Below are positions 46,170 to 54,333 of a DNA stretch of 64,000 nt, piece after piece. Within the stretch, counting starts at the first letter, position 1, and every line of letters starts with the position of its first letter. The stretch spans positions 48,448 through 112,447 of the forward strand of contig CAZDET010000008.1 in assembly GCA_964504335.1 (NCBI GenBank). Direction: 5' to 3'. Below the pieces are notes generated by a model that saw only the letters and a list, made by a program, of their open reading frames with translations, did no database searches and had not been told where the DNA came from. The DNA is from CAZDET01 sp964504335. Lineage in GTDB: Bacteria; Bacteroidota; Bacteroidia; Chitinophagales; Saprospiraceae. The translations under genes were made by a program, and so were the position numbers.

Positions 46170-47468
46170 TTAGCGAGCGGCCGCCAACTGCTCGCGCAAA
46201 TACTGCTTCCCGTAGTTCAGTACGGTGTCCACTTCGCGCCAAAAATCTTCGGCCGATTGAAAGACTTCGATGTCCGGCTCCACGCCGTAGCCGACGAATT
46301 CAGTGCCGTCGTAGAATACATCCTTTTTGGTGCAGATCTGCCCCCAAAAGTCCTTGACCAGATTGACGCCGATGGGATTTCCCGTGCTGCCGGCCGTTTT
46401 GGAGCCGATCATGGGGCCAATATCCGCCTGCTGATAATAGGAACAAAAATCCTCGGCCGCCGAGTACGTGCGCGGACCGACGAGCACCACTACGGGCTTG
46501 CTGTACGGAGAGATATCCGAAGACGGTTCTATCAATTCGCCATCTTCCGCATACCATTCCTGCTCCCAGCCCCAGGAGGCATAGGCGGCATTGTAGACCG
46601 GCGTCGACCAATTGGATGTATAGAACGGCCGATCCGAAAGGTGCTGCAGCACGTATATGGAGTTTCCCGAATTCCCCCCCGAATTCTTTCGGATATCCAC
46701 AATCAGGGCCTTCGACTCCATGAGTAGCGGCACCAGGCTATCGAAGGTAAGTTGAAATTCTTCACCCCAGAACTGGTTGATCGTGAGCACCCCAATGCCA
46801 TCGGCATCCTGCTCGTACGACATCATGGTAGAGGGTGGATGGTGGCGCACGAGTTGCCGGCTCAGGGTGCGCTCAATCGTATTCCCATCCTGCCCTTTGA
46901 GCTTGAGTCGGACGGGCCGATCGGCCCAGTGCAACAGCAGGTACTGACGGTATACTTTCACCGCTAAATCCTGGGGGGTAGAGGCAAAGCAGTAAGGGCG
47001 CACGTGCGCTGCGGCGTAGTCGTGGACGGGCTGCCCGTCGATTTCCAGAATTTCCATGCCGCGTTCGACACCCTGGGCGGCAACCGTGTCGTTGAGAATT
47101 CTGGTTACGTAGACCTTTCCCTCGATTAAATCCGTGTAGATCGCCGGTCGGTTTTGCAACCGGCCCAAATGGCGCGGCAGGTAGGTGCGGGTGTGGCCAT
47201 CTTTCAATTGGGCACACATCCCCTGAAGGAGGCGGGCATATTCGTAATCGCTCGCGGCTGCTTTTACTTTTGGAATATGGTCGAGGTATAGACTGTCCCA
47301 GTCGAGTTTGGGCACCTGATCGAAAAATGCAAAATTGATACTCACTTCTTTCCAGAAGCGGGCCAAGCCGTACAGCCGTTCGTCTTCCGACAGGCTGAGG
47401 GTATCTTTTTGGGCCGGTAGCAGTAGGCTACTGCCGAGCAGTAAAAGGAGTAAAGGTAGATGGCGCAT
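46170..47468 (-). CDS. S41 family peptidase
   Basis: Exported serine protease of the C-terminal-processing (tricorn/CTP) type, 432 aa. Signal peptide ending LLPAQ; N-terminal helical region to about 90; PDZ-like part (GVERGMEILEIDGQPV); catalytic core with LIVDIRKNSGG and the nucleophile Ser in GPRTYSAAEDF, then TAGSTGNP. A periplasmic or surface location is expected. Transcribed alone. Confidence 0.87.
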   Translation of the reverse strand: MRHLPLLLLLLGSSLLLPAQKDTLSLSEDERLYGLARFWKEVSINFAFFDQVPKLDWDSLYLDHIPKVKAAASDYEYARLLQGMCAQLKDGHTRTYLPRHLGRLQNRPAIYTDLIEGKVYVTRILNDTVAAQGVERGMEILEIDGQPVHDYAAAHVRPYCFASTPQDLAVKVYRQYLLLHWADRPVRLKLKGQDGNTIERTLSRQLVRHHPPSTMMSYEQDADGIGVLTINQFWGEEFQLTFDSLVPLLMESKALIVDIRKNSGGNSGNSIYVLQHLSDRPFYTSNWSTPVYNAAYASWGWEQEWYAEDGELIEPSSDISPYSKPVVVLVGPRTYSAAEDFCSYYQQADIGPMIGSKTAGSTGNPIGVNLVKDFWGQICTKKDVFYDGTEFVGYGVEPDIEVFQSAEDFWREVDTVLNYGKQYLREQLAAAR

Positions 47469-47660
47469 AGTGAAATAATTGAGCTATAAGTTAAGCTCGA
47501 TTTTCATTTAGTGAAAGGCTTCTTCCAAATACAGATGAGAAGAGTTGTCTTGATTTCAGCTTCCGCGTTGATTATTGTCATTGGTACCTTACCTCATTCA
47601 TTCGACTTTCGTTATACCTCTTTTGCATTACAAAAACCATCACCACCTGAATCACACCCC

Positions 47661-47920
47661 ATGTTGCGTTACCTACTCCTCAATTAGCCTGGTATTAGTC
47701 ATCAATAGTCAGGCATCCGCCGCCCTAGCAGGCCTGGCTTCGGATAGCACCAACCAGCTGACCAGCCTGACGCTCCAGGAGGTTCGACAACTCAAAAACC
47801 GGGAAATCAGCGCCCGGATCGGCCAAAAATTGACGCTGTAGGAATCCATCGTCCTCGGTATCGTGCGCCGAAAAGTGAAGCGCATGGAAAAGCGAATCGC
47901 CAAAGGGAAATCACCCGAAT
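47661..47920 (+). pseudogene. decayed short exported protein
   Basis: Remains of a small secreted protein. The ATG at 47661 starts a signal-like MLRYLLL; a one-base frame change near 47680 is needed to join it to LVLVINSQASA, then SLTLQEVRQLKNREISARIGQKLTL, a stop codon at 47839-47841, and in the same frame ESIVLGIVRRKVKRMEKRIAKG. This order resembles the N-terminal half of common Bacteroidota TM2-type membrane proteins. The rest of the protein is missing. The gap 47469-47660 before it shows nothing. Confidence 0.4.
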
Positions 47921-48325
47921 CGGATACCAATTGGGGTTACCCACTCGTATTGCGTGCAGGAGTTGAATCGATTCATGATCAAGCAATTTGATCACCGGTT
48001 TGTGTGCAGAGCAGAACAACCGATTGCACTCCCTCCACACAGCATGCCCGAGCCGGACATTGTCCTGGCGAAGCAACGGCCCGATCGCTACAGCGACCAG
48101 CATCCAGGCCCGGAAGATATTCAGTTGATCATCGAAGTAGCAGAAAGTACCCTGCAACGGGACAGGACCGTGAAGGCACGCTTATACGCCAGCTTCGGTA
48201 TTCCGGAGTACTGGATTTTAAATCTGATCGATCGCCGGCTGGAATTGTATACGGAACCCACCTCCGAACAAGGTTATCTTCGGCGCATCAATAATCACTC
48301 CTCCTCCTCTCGCCGATCGCGGTAG
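47918..48325 (+). pseudogene. Uma2-family (DUF820) nuclease remnant
   Basis: Similarity to the Uma2 restriction-endonuclease-like family runs from about 47927 (IGVTHSYCVQELNRF) through SMPEPDIVL, LIIEVAESTLQRDR with the expected catalytic Asp/Glu, KARLYASFGIPEYWILN and LELYTEP. The N-terminal third and the C-terminal end are missing, and the frame has no start before GTG at 47954. It breaks off at about 48290, where the phoH gene begins on the other strand. Uma2 proteins are about 190 residues, so this is a fragment. Confidence 0.55.
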
Positions 48326-49296
48326 CCATTCCGCCGACGCCGCATCTGCTCGTCCGATTTCTCGTAGGCTTTGATGATTTCTTTCACCAGGCGGTGGCGC
48401 ACGACGTCGTCGGCGCTCAGACGAACGGTCTCGATGCCGTAAATGGGGGCCAACACATCCGTAGCCCGGCGCAGCCCCGACTTCTGGCTGGAGGGCAGGT
48501 CGATCTGCGACAGGTCGCCCGTAATGATACACTGCGCGGATGGGCCCAGGCGCGTGAGAAACATCTTTATTTGGGAGGTCGAGCAGTTTTGTGCTTCGTC
48601 GAGGATGATGAAGGCATTATCCAGCGTCCGGCCACGCATGTAGGCCAGGGGTGCGATCTCGATGATGCGGTTGGCCATGAACTGCGCCAGCTTATCCGCG
48701 GGGATCATATCGTCGAGGGCATCGTAGAGCGGCCGCAGGTAGGGGTCGATTTTTTCCTTGAGATCTCCCGGCAGGAAGCCCAGGCTCTCGCCGGCTTCCA
48801 CGGCGGGGCGCGTGAGGATGATCTTCTTAACGCTGCGATTTTTCAGCGCCCGCACGGCGAGCGCTACGGCGGTGTACGTCTTACCCGTACCGGCCGGGCC
48901 GACGGCAAATACAATGTCGCTGCGCTCCGCCGCTTCGATGAGCTTGCGCTGGTTTTTGGTCTTGGCCTTAATGGGCTTGCCATCGCGGCCGTGCAGAATG
49001 GTCTTATTGCCCGAACCCGCGCTGAGCTTGGTGGCGAAGGGGTTTTCGCCACTGAGAAGATCCTGGACCGTCTGCACGGAAAGCTCCTCGTGTTCCTTCA
49101 ATAGACGGACCATCATTTCCAGGCGATTTTTGACCCGCTGGGTCAGCTTTTTCTCGCCGGAAAGCTTCACATTGGTGCCCCGAGAGGTAATAGTTACGTC
49201 GGGGTAGGCTTCTTGTAACAGATTGAGTTTGACGTTCTTTTCGCCGAAGAGGTCAACGGGATCGACGTCGTTAATCTGTAGAATGATTTCGCTCAA
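48295..49296 (-). CDS. PhoH family ATPase
   Basis: Cytoplasmic ATP-binding protein, 333 aa. N-terminal KH-like region (residues 20-90), then the P-loop domain with Walker A FAVGPAGTGKTYTAVALAV and Walker B AFIILDEAQN, plus the family motif ITGDLSQIDLP. The C-terminal end is Arg-rich and acidic. Family members are linked to RNA metabolism and phosphate starvation; role here is unspecified. Divergent from the next gene. Confidence 0.92.
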   Translation of the reverse strand: MSEIILQINDVDPVDLFGEKNVKLNLLQEAYPDVTITSRGTNVKLSGEKKLTQRVKNRLEMMVRLLKEHEELSVQTVQDLLSGENPFATKLSAGSGNKTILHGRDGKPIKAKTKNQRKLIEAAERSDIVFAVGPAGTGKTYTAVALAVRALKNRSVKKIILTRPAVEAGESLGFLPGDLKEKIDPYLRPLYDALDDMIPADKLAQFMANRIIEIAPLAYMRGRTLDNAFIILDEAQNCSTSQIKMFLTRLGPSAQCIITGDLSQIDLPSSQKSGLRRATDVLAPIYGIETVRLSADDVVRHRLVKEIIKAYEKSDEQMRRRRNGYRDRREEEE

Positions 49297-49406
49297 ACAG
49301 TTCCTCCTTTAAAAGTTTTGTGATGGTGTAACCCCTTCCCACCGGCAAAAGTTGCTGTCATATCTGTTGCTTCTGCCTATATTTAACGCTTTCAAGATAT
49401 TGCGTT

Positions 49407-50201
49407 TTGGACAGAAATTGGCCCATTATAACTCTTACCACCGATTTTGGCTGGCGCGATTACCACCTCGGCCTGCTAAAGGGCTCGATCCTGAGCACCC
49501 ACCGGCGGGTGCAGATCGTGGATATCAGCCATGATATTCCCAACTACGACATCGTCCAGGCCGCCTATCTCTTTCAAAATGCCTACCCGGCTTTTCCGGA
49601 GCAAACGATCCACGTGGTGAGCGTGCATGATTATTATCAGGCCCGCAGCCGATTTCTGGCAATTTATCGGGAAAAGCAGTTCTTCATCGGCCCCGACAAC
49701 GGGCTCTTTTCGTTGCTCTTCCCACAGACGCCGGAGGAAACCTACACCATTGACTTCACCCCCAAAGGGGCCTTTCCTCTGGCGGAAATTTACTGCCACG
49801 CCATCAGCCACATCATCCGCGAGCAACCCTTTTACGAAATCGGGCGGCCGGTGCCAAAATTTACGGAACGCCTACGGCTGCAACCGGTCATTGGCCCGGA
49901 CTACATTCGCAGCTCCGTGATTTACATCGATACTTACGGAAATGTAACCCTCAATATCGGCCGGGGATTGTTGGAACAGGTCGGAAAAAAACGTCCCTTT
50001 CGACTATCGTTCAAGCGCCACGAGTCGGTGCATCAACTACAGCAGCGCTTTCACGACGTGGCAGAAGGGGAACTCCTCTGCCGGATCAATTCGGCCGATT
50101 ACCTCGAAATTGGCATCAATATGGGACGCGCCTCCAGCTTGCTGGGCCTTGAACTGGAAGATACCGTCCAACTGGATTTTCAAGAATCAACTCCTTCATG
50201 A
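49407..50201 (+). CDS. SAM hydrolase/SAM-dependent halogenase family protein (DUF62)
   Basis: 264 aa, SAM hydroxide adenosyltransferase family, splitting SAM to adenosine and methionine in known members. N-terminal TLTTDFGWRDYHLGLLKG holds the conserved Asp, then DISHDIPNYDI, FIGPDNGLFS and a C-terminal barrel with SVIYIDTYGNVTLNI. The start is a TTG at 49407; no ATG or GTG fits, and the conserved Asp stands 10 residues in. The monooxygenase-fold gene begins 4 bases before this stop (ATGA overlap), so translation is coupled. Confidence 0.85.
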   Translation: MDRNWPIITLTTDFGWRDYHLGLLKGSILSTHRRVQIVDISHDIPNYDIVQAAYLFQNAYPAFPEQTIHVVSVHDYYQARSRFLAIYREKQFFIGPDNGLFSLLFPQTPEETYTIDFTPKGAFPLAEIYCHAISHIIREQPFYEIGRPVPKFTERLRLQPVIGPDYIRSSVIYIDTYGNVTLNIGRGLLEQVGKKRPFRLSFKRHESVHQLQQRFHDVAEGELLCRINSADYLEIGINMGRASSLLGLELEDTVQLDFQESTPS

Positions 50202-50485
50202 TACGACGGATTGTTAAAATGACCTTCGACCCCGAGCGGGTTGATGATTTTCTCGCCATTTTTCAGGAATCCGCCCCCCGCATCCGCGCCTTCCCGGGCT
50301 GTGTACACCTGGAATTGTGGCGCGAGCTTCCGGATTCCAACATCCTGTTTACCTACAGCCATTGGGAAGGCCCCGAGGCCCTGGAGGCCTACCGCCAAAG
50401 CGACCTCTTTCGAACGACCTGGGCGAAGACCAAGGTGCTATTTGCCGGTAAACCCGAGGCCTGGAGCGTCGGCAACGCTCTTTGA
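50198..50485 (+). CDS. antibiotic biosynthesis monooxygenase-fold protein
   Basis: 95 aa dimeric alpha-beta barrel of the ABM type: RRIVKMTFDPERVDDFLAIF, CVHLELWRELPDSNILFTYSHWEGPEALEAYRQ in pieces. Usually a small monooxygenase or a stress protein of unknown substrate. It overlaps the previous gene by 4 bases, which supports co-expression. Confidence 0.85.
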   Translation: MIRRIVKMTFDPERVDDFLAIFQESAPRIRAFPGCVHLELWRELPDSNILFTYSHWEGPEALEAYRQSDLFRTTWAKTKVLFAGKPEAWSVGNAL

Positions 50486-50504
50486 TGTTTTTATTTATCC
50501 TTCT

Positions 50505-50592
50505 TTGACAATTTTTGTGGTCGACACAAAACTGATGGCCTAAAAGGATTGAAGGCAGAGGATTTGTGTCGATATAACCACGAAAATTGTCA
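50505..50592. repeat. inverted-repeat element between genes
   Basis: Two arms of about 25 and 30 bases (50505-50530 and 50563-50592) are inverted copies: 25 bases match, with one mismatch and one 5-base insertion in the right arm. A 32-base spacer separates them. It may be a miniature inverted-repeat element or a folded leader of the aroB message. No target-site duplication is clear. Confidence 0.6.
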
Positions 50593-50667
50593 GAGAACCT
50601 TACTTATTAGGTGTCGGCTTGGGCAACACCTGAACGCATTAACCAATTTCTCCCTAACTGGAAATCC

Positions 50668-51729
50668 ATGAGCGCCATCGCACTGGACACTTATCAGATC
50701 GAAATCGGTCCCCTACACCTGGGCTTAATAAACAACCTTCGGGCAAGGGGCTATCAGGGCTACGCCATCCTGGTAGACGACCATACAAATGTCCACTGCC
50801 TGCCTCATCTCCTTCCACTACTCGCCGATCTGGAGCCAACGATCATCCGCATTCCCGCCGGGGAGCAGCACAAGCAACTTGGCACCTGCCAACGTATCTG
50901 GGATGCCCTCTTTGCGGCCAAGGCTACCCGCCGGTGGTGCTTACTCAATTTAGGCGGCGGCGTGGTAGGCGACATGGGCGGTTTCTGTGCGGGCACCTAC
51001 AAGCGCGGCATCGATTTTGTGCAGATTCCCACCACGTTATTGTCGCAGGTGGATGCATCGGTGGGCGGAAAATTGGGAATCGACTACGGCGGCATCAAAA
51101 ACAGCATCGGCCTGTTTCGCGATCCCGTGGGCGTATGGATCGACCCCGCGTTTTTACGAACGCTCCCCGCCCGGGAGTTGCGCTCCGGATTTGCCGAGGT
51201 GATCAAGCACGCGCTCATCGCTGATCGAGCCCAATGGGAGCAACTAACGCGTGTCGAGCAACTTTCGGAGTTCGACTGGGTGACGCTCATCCGGGAATCC
51301 GTCTTAATTAAACAACGGATCGTCCGGGCCGATCCCTTTGAGCGCGGGCTGCGCAAAGCCCTCAACTTCGGACACACCGTCGGGCATGCCCTTGAGAGCT
51401 ACTGGCTTTCTTCGGCGGACCCGCTGCTACACGGAGAAGCCATCGCCATTGGGATCATTGCGGAAAGCTGGTTGTCGAGCCGGCAAACCGGTTTGGAGTC
51501 TGCCGAGTTGGAGTCGATTGGCCGTTTCGTGTTGCGGCACTTCGGGCACCGGGCGATTCCACTCGATGCGTTCACGGAATTACTGGCTCGAATGCAGCAG
51601 GACAAGAAAAACGAGACTACCGACATCAACTTCAGTTTACTGACGGATGTTGGAGAGGTAACCGTCAACCAGACGGCCCCACCCGAGCACATCCGAGCAA
51701 GCCTGGAATTTTACAATAGTCTGGGCTAG
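50668..51729 (+). CDS. aroB: 3-dehydroquinate synthase
   Basis: Second enzyme of the shikimate pathway, NAD- and zinc-dependent, 353 aa from the ATG at 50668 (the GTG at 50611 lies near the inverted repeat and is not needed). Motifs: GGGVVGDMGGF with the NAD loop, FVQIPTTLLSQVDASVGGKLGI, GFAEVIKHALI with a metal ligand, and FGHTVGHALE and LLHGEAIAIG with the other ligands. Followed by the penicillin-binding protein 39 bases downstream. Confidence 0.96.
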   Translation: MSAIALDTYQIEIGPLHLGLINNLRARGYQGYAILVDDHTNVHCLPHLLPLLADLEPTIIRIPAGEQHKQLGTCQRIWDALFAAKATRRWCLLNLGGGVVGDMGGFCAGTYKRGIDFVQIPTTLLSQVDASVGGKLGIDYGGIKNSIGLFRDPVGVWIDPAFLRTLPARELRSGFAEVIKHALIADRAQWEQLTRVEQLSEFDWVTLIRESVLIKQRIVRADPFERGLRKALNFGHTVGHALESYWLSSADPLLHGEAIAIGIIAESWLSSRQTGLESAELESIGRFVLRHFGHRAIPLDAFTELLARMQQDKKNETTDINFSLLTDVGEVTVNQTAPPEHIRASLEFYNSLG

Positions 51730-51768
51730 TTGTTATCTTTACCATCACCCAATTTGTTTGAATCGACT

Positions 51769-54306
51769 ATGCTCGAACAACTCACTAAAGGACCGGACAA
51801 CCCCACGTATACCTTGATCGTTCGATGGATGTGGTGGCTGCTATTTATTGGCATCGTTGCTACTATCCTGGTTTTCATCGGACTATCCTTCACGAATCTT
51901 CCCTCCGTCACCGAGCTGGAAAACCCCAAGAGCAATGAGGCCTCCCTCGTCCTCGGCGACAATGGAGACGTGCTGGGCCGCTACTACACCGAGAATCGGG
52001 TCCGCGTGCCTTTCGACAGCCTGTCGCCCCACCTGGAACACGCCCTCCTTGCCACGGAAGATGAGCGGTTTTACAATCACAGCGGCATCGACTTTGAAGC
52101 CCTCGGACGGGCGGTCGTCAAGACGATGATTCTAGGTCAGGAAAATGCCGGCGGTGCCAGTACGATTACCCAACAGCTGGCCAAGCAGTTGTTTACCGAC
52201 CAGGTTTCGAGAAGCCTTTCTGAGCGTTTGATTCAAAAGCTCCGGGAATGGATCATTGCCGTGCGCCTGGAGCGCAAATACACCAAGCAGGAGATCATTG
52301 CGATGTACCTGAACAAGTACGACTTCATCAACGGTGCTCAGGGCATTAAAGCGGCGGCGGAAAACTACTTCGGCAAAACGCCGGCGGAGCTCGACCTCGC
52401 CGAATCTGCAACGCTCGTCGGAATGTTGAAGAATGCCTCTTTATTCAATCCACTCCGCCGCCCCGACACGGTGCTGCACCGTCGCTCCGTGGTGCTGAAG
52501 CAAATGGAGAAAAACGGGTATATCACGGCGGCCGAATACGACACCTTGAAAACCCGGCCGTTGGGAATCAAGTTTTCCCGACAGACGCACATTGACGGCC
52601 TGGCTCCCTACTTCCGCATGGTGCTGGCTGAAAACGTCAAAGAAATCCTCTCCCGGCCGGAATATCGCCGGTCCGACGGGAGCACCTACGATATCTATCG
52701 CGATGGCTTGCGCATCTACACCACCCTCAATCCGCGAATGCAGGAGATCGCCGAGCGGGAGATGGAAAAGCACATGGCCAGTTTACAAAAGCGCTTCTTC
52801 CGCCATTGGCAGGTGATCCGGCCGGATCCCTGGACCTACAAAGACTACAGCTCGGAGTCGGAAATTCCGGTGGAATTGCGGCGAAAAAGTCTGGAGCGAC
52901 TCATCCGGAATTCGGATCGCTACCAGGCATTGCGGGAAGAATACCTGCTGCCCGTCATCCGCAGTATCAATGAGACGGAAAAACTGACATTTCACGAGGA
53001 TGATCGCGAAGTGGAGCGCCTGGTGCAGGCCTCCCAAAAGCCCGACTTCATCGACGAGCTGGCGAAACGGGACATTCTTTCCGACCAATTGGCGGATGGC
53101 TATCGCAGCATACTTCGCCATTCCGCCATGCCCCGCCTGACTCAACAATGGAAAGCCCTCCAGGAAGCAGTCGATTCGGCCTTCAACGAAGAGGTCGAGA
53201 TGCGGGTATTCACCTACGAAAATGCCGAACACACGAAGGATACGGTGATGACGCCCCTCGACTCGGTGAAGTACCACCGCATGATTCTCCAACTTGGCTC
53301 GATGAGTGTGGAGCCGTCCACCGGCTACGTCAAAACCTGGGTAGGTGGCGTCAATCACAAGTGGTTCCAATTCGATCACGTTCAGACCTTCCGGCAAGTA
53401 GGTTCTACGTTTAAGCCCTTTGTGTATGCCACTACGATCGACTTGCGGAGCATTAGCCCCTGCTTCCGGGTGACGGATCAGGCAACCACAATTTATCCGG
53501 ACGAGGGGCGCTTCAATTTAATTGAGCCCTGGACGCCCTCCAACTCCAACAATAAGTACAGCGGCAACTCCGTCACCCTCATTCAGGGGTTGAAAAACTC
53601 TATTAATACGGTTTCGGTCTATTTGATGAAAGAACTGGAGAGTACGGAGCCGGTGCGGCAGGTGGTCAGTAATATGGGAATTGACAAAGAATACATCCCC
53701 GCCCAGCCGTCGATTGCGCTGGGATCGGTCGACCTCACGGTCGAGCAAATGACCGGGGCCTACACCACATTCGCCAATAATGGTATTTTCAATAAGCCGA
53801 CCTACTTGCTGCGCATTGTCGATCGCAACGATCGCGTGATCTACGAGGCCATTCCGGAAGAACGGCAGGCCATCAGCCCACAGGCCAACTACGCTATGGT
53901 CCACATGCTGAAAAATTCGCGTGGGGCCGTGAGAAATGTCCGGGGAGAGCTCGGGGGCAAAACCGGTACCACCAACGACCAGACCGACGGCTGGTATATG
54001 GGTATTACCCCCAACCTGGTGGTTGGCACCTGGGTGGGTGGAGAAGATCGCTGGGTGCGCTTCCGCACGCTGGCCGAAGGCCAGGGCTCGCGAATGGCGC
54101 GGCCGTTCTTTGCCAGCTTTGTCGAAGCGTTGCAAAAAGACGAGCAAATCAACTGGGATTTCGACCGTACGTTCAGCCGACCGCCCGGAGATCTCGGCAT
54201 CATCCTCAATTGCGAGGTATACGACCAACAGTACTATTTGCCATCCGACAATATGGAGGATCCCTTCGGAGAAGGTCGGATCAACAATGTACCCGATTTC
54301 CAGTAA
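51769..54306 (+). CDS. class A penicillin-binding protein (PBP1A type)
   Basis: Bifunctional peptidoglycan synthase, 845 aa from the ATG at 51769. A membrane anchor at about 20-45; glycosyltransferase domain with catalytic Glu in EDERFYNHSGID, then GGASTITQQLAKQLF and AAENYFGKTPAEL; a long helical linker (about 330-510); transpeptidase domain with the nucleophile in GSTFKPFVYATTI, the SNSNNK stretch and KTGTTND. Located in the inner membrane. It lies with aroB, the HEAT protein and gcvT. Confidence 0.95.
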   Translation: MLEQLTKGPDNPTYTLIVRWMWWLLFIGIVATILVFIGLSFTNLPSVTELENPKSNEASLVLGDNGDVLGRYYTENRVRVPFDSLSPHLEHALLATEDERFYNHSGIDFEALGRAVVKTMILGQENAGGASTITQQLAKQLFTDQVSRSLSERLIQKLREWIIAVRLERKYTKQEIIAMYLNKYDFINGAQGIKAAAENYFGKTPAELDLAESATLVGMLKNASLFNPLRRPDTVLHRRSVVLKQMEKNGYITAAEYDTLKTRPLGIKFSRQTHIDGLAPYFRMVLAENVKEILSRPEYRRSDGSTYDIYRDGLRIYTTLNPRMQEIAEREMEKHMASLQKRFFRHWQVIRPDPWTYKDYSSESEIPVELRRKSLERLIRNSDRYQALREEYLLPVIRSINETEKLTFHEDDREVERLVQASQKPDFIDELAKRDILSDQLADGYRSILRHSAMPRLTQQWKALQEAVDSAFNEEVEMRVFTYENAEHTKDTVMTPLDSVKYHRMILQLGSMSVEPSTGYVKTWVGGVNHKWFQFDHVQTFRQVGSTFKPFVYATTIDLRSISPCFRVTDQATTIYPDEGRFNLIEPWTPSNSNNKYSGNSVTLIQGLKNSINTVSVYLMKELESTEPVRQVVSNMGIDKEYIPAQPSIALGSVDLTVEQMTGAYTTFANNGIFNKPTYLLRIVDRNDRVIYEAIPEERQAISPQANYAMVHMLKNSRGAVRNVRGELGGKTGTTNDQTDGWYMGITPNLVVGTWVGGEDRWVRFRTLAEGQGSRMARPFFASFVEALQKDEQINWDFDRTFSRPPGDLGIILNCEVYDQQYYLPSDNMEDPFGEGRINNVPDFQ

Positions 54307-54333
54307 TCCTACCCTTAGCGTATATTTAGGCCG

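Noticed and set aside
48394..49104. 236-codon open frame antisense to phoH
   Set aside because: Shadow of a gene with intact Walker motifs; no features of its own.
53518..54228. 236-codon open frame antisense to the penicillin-binding protein
   Set aside because: Opposite strand of the transpeptidase domain; no independent support.
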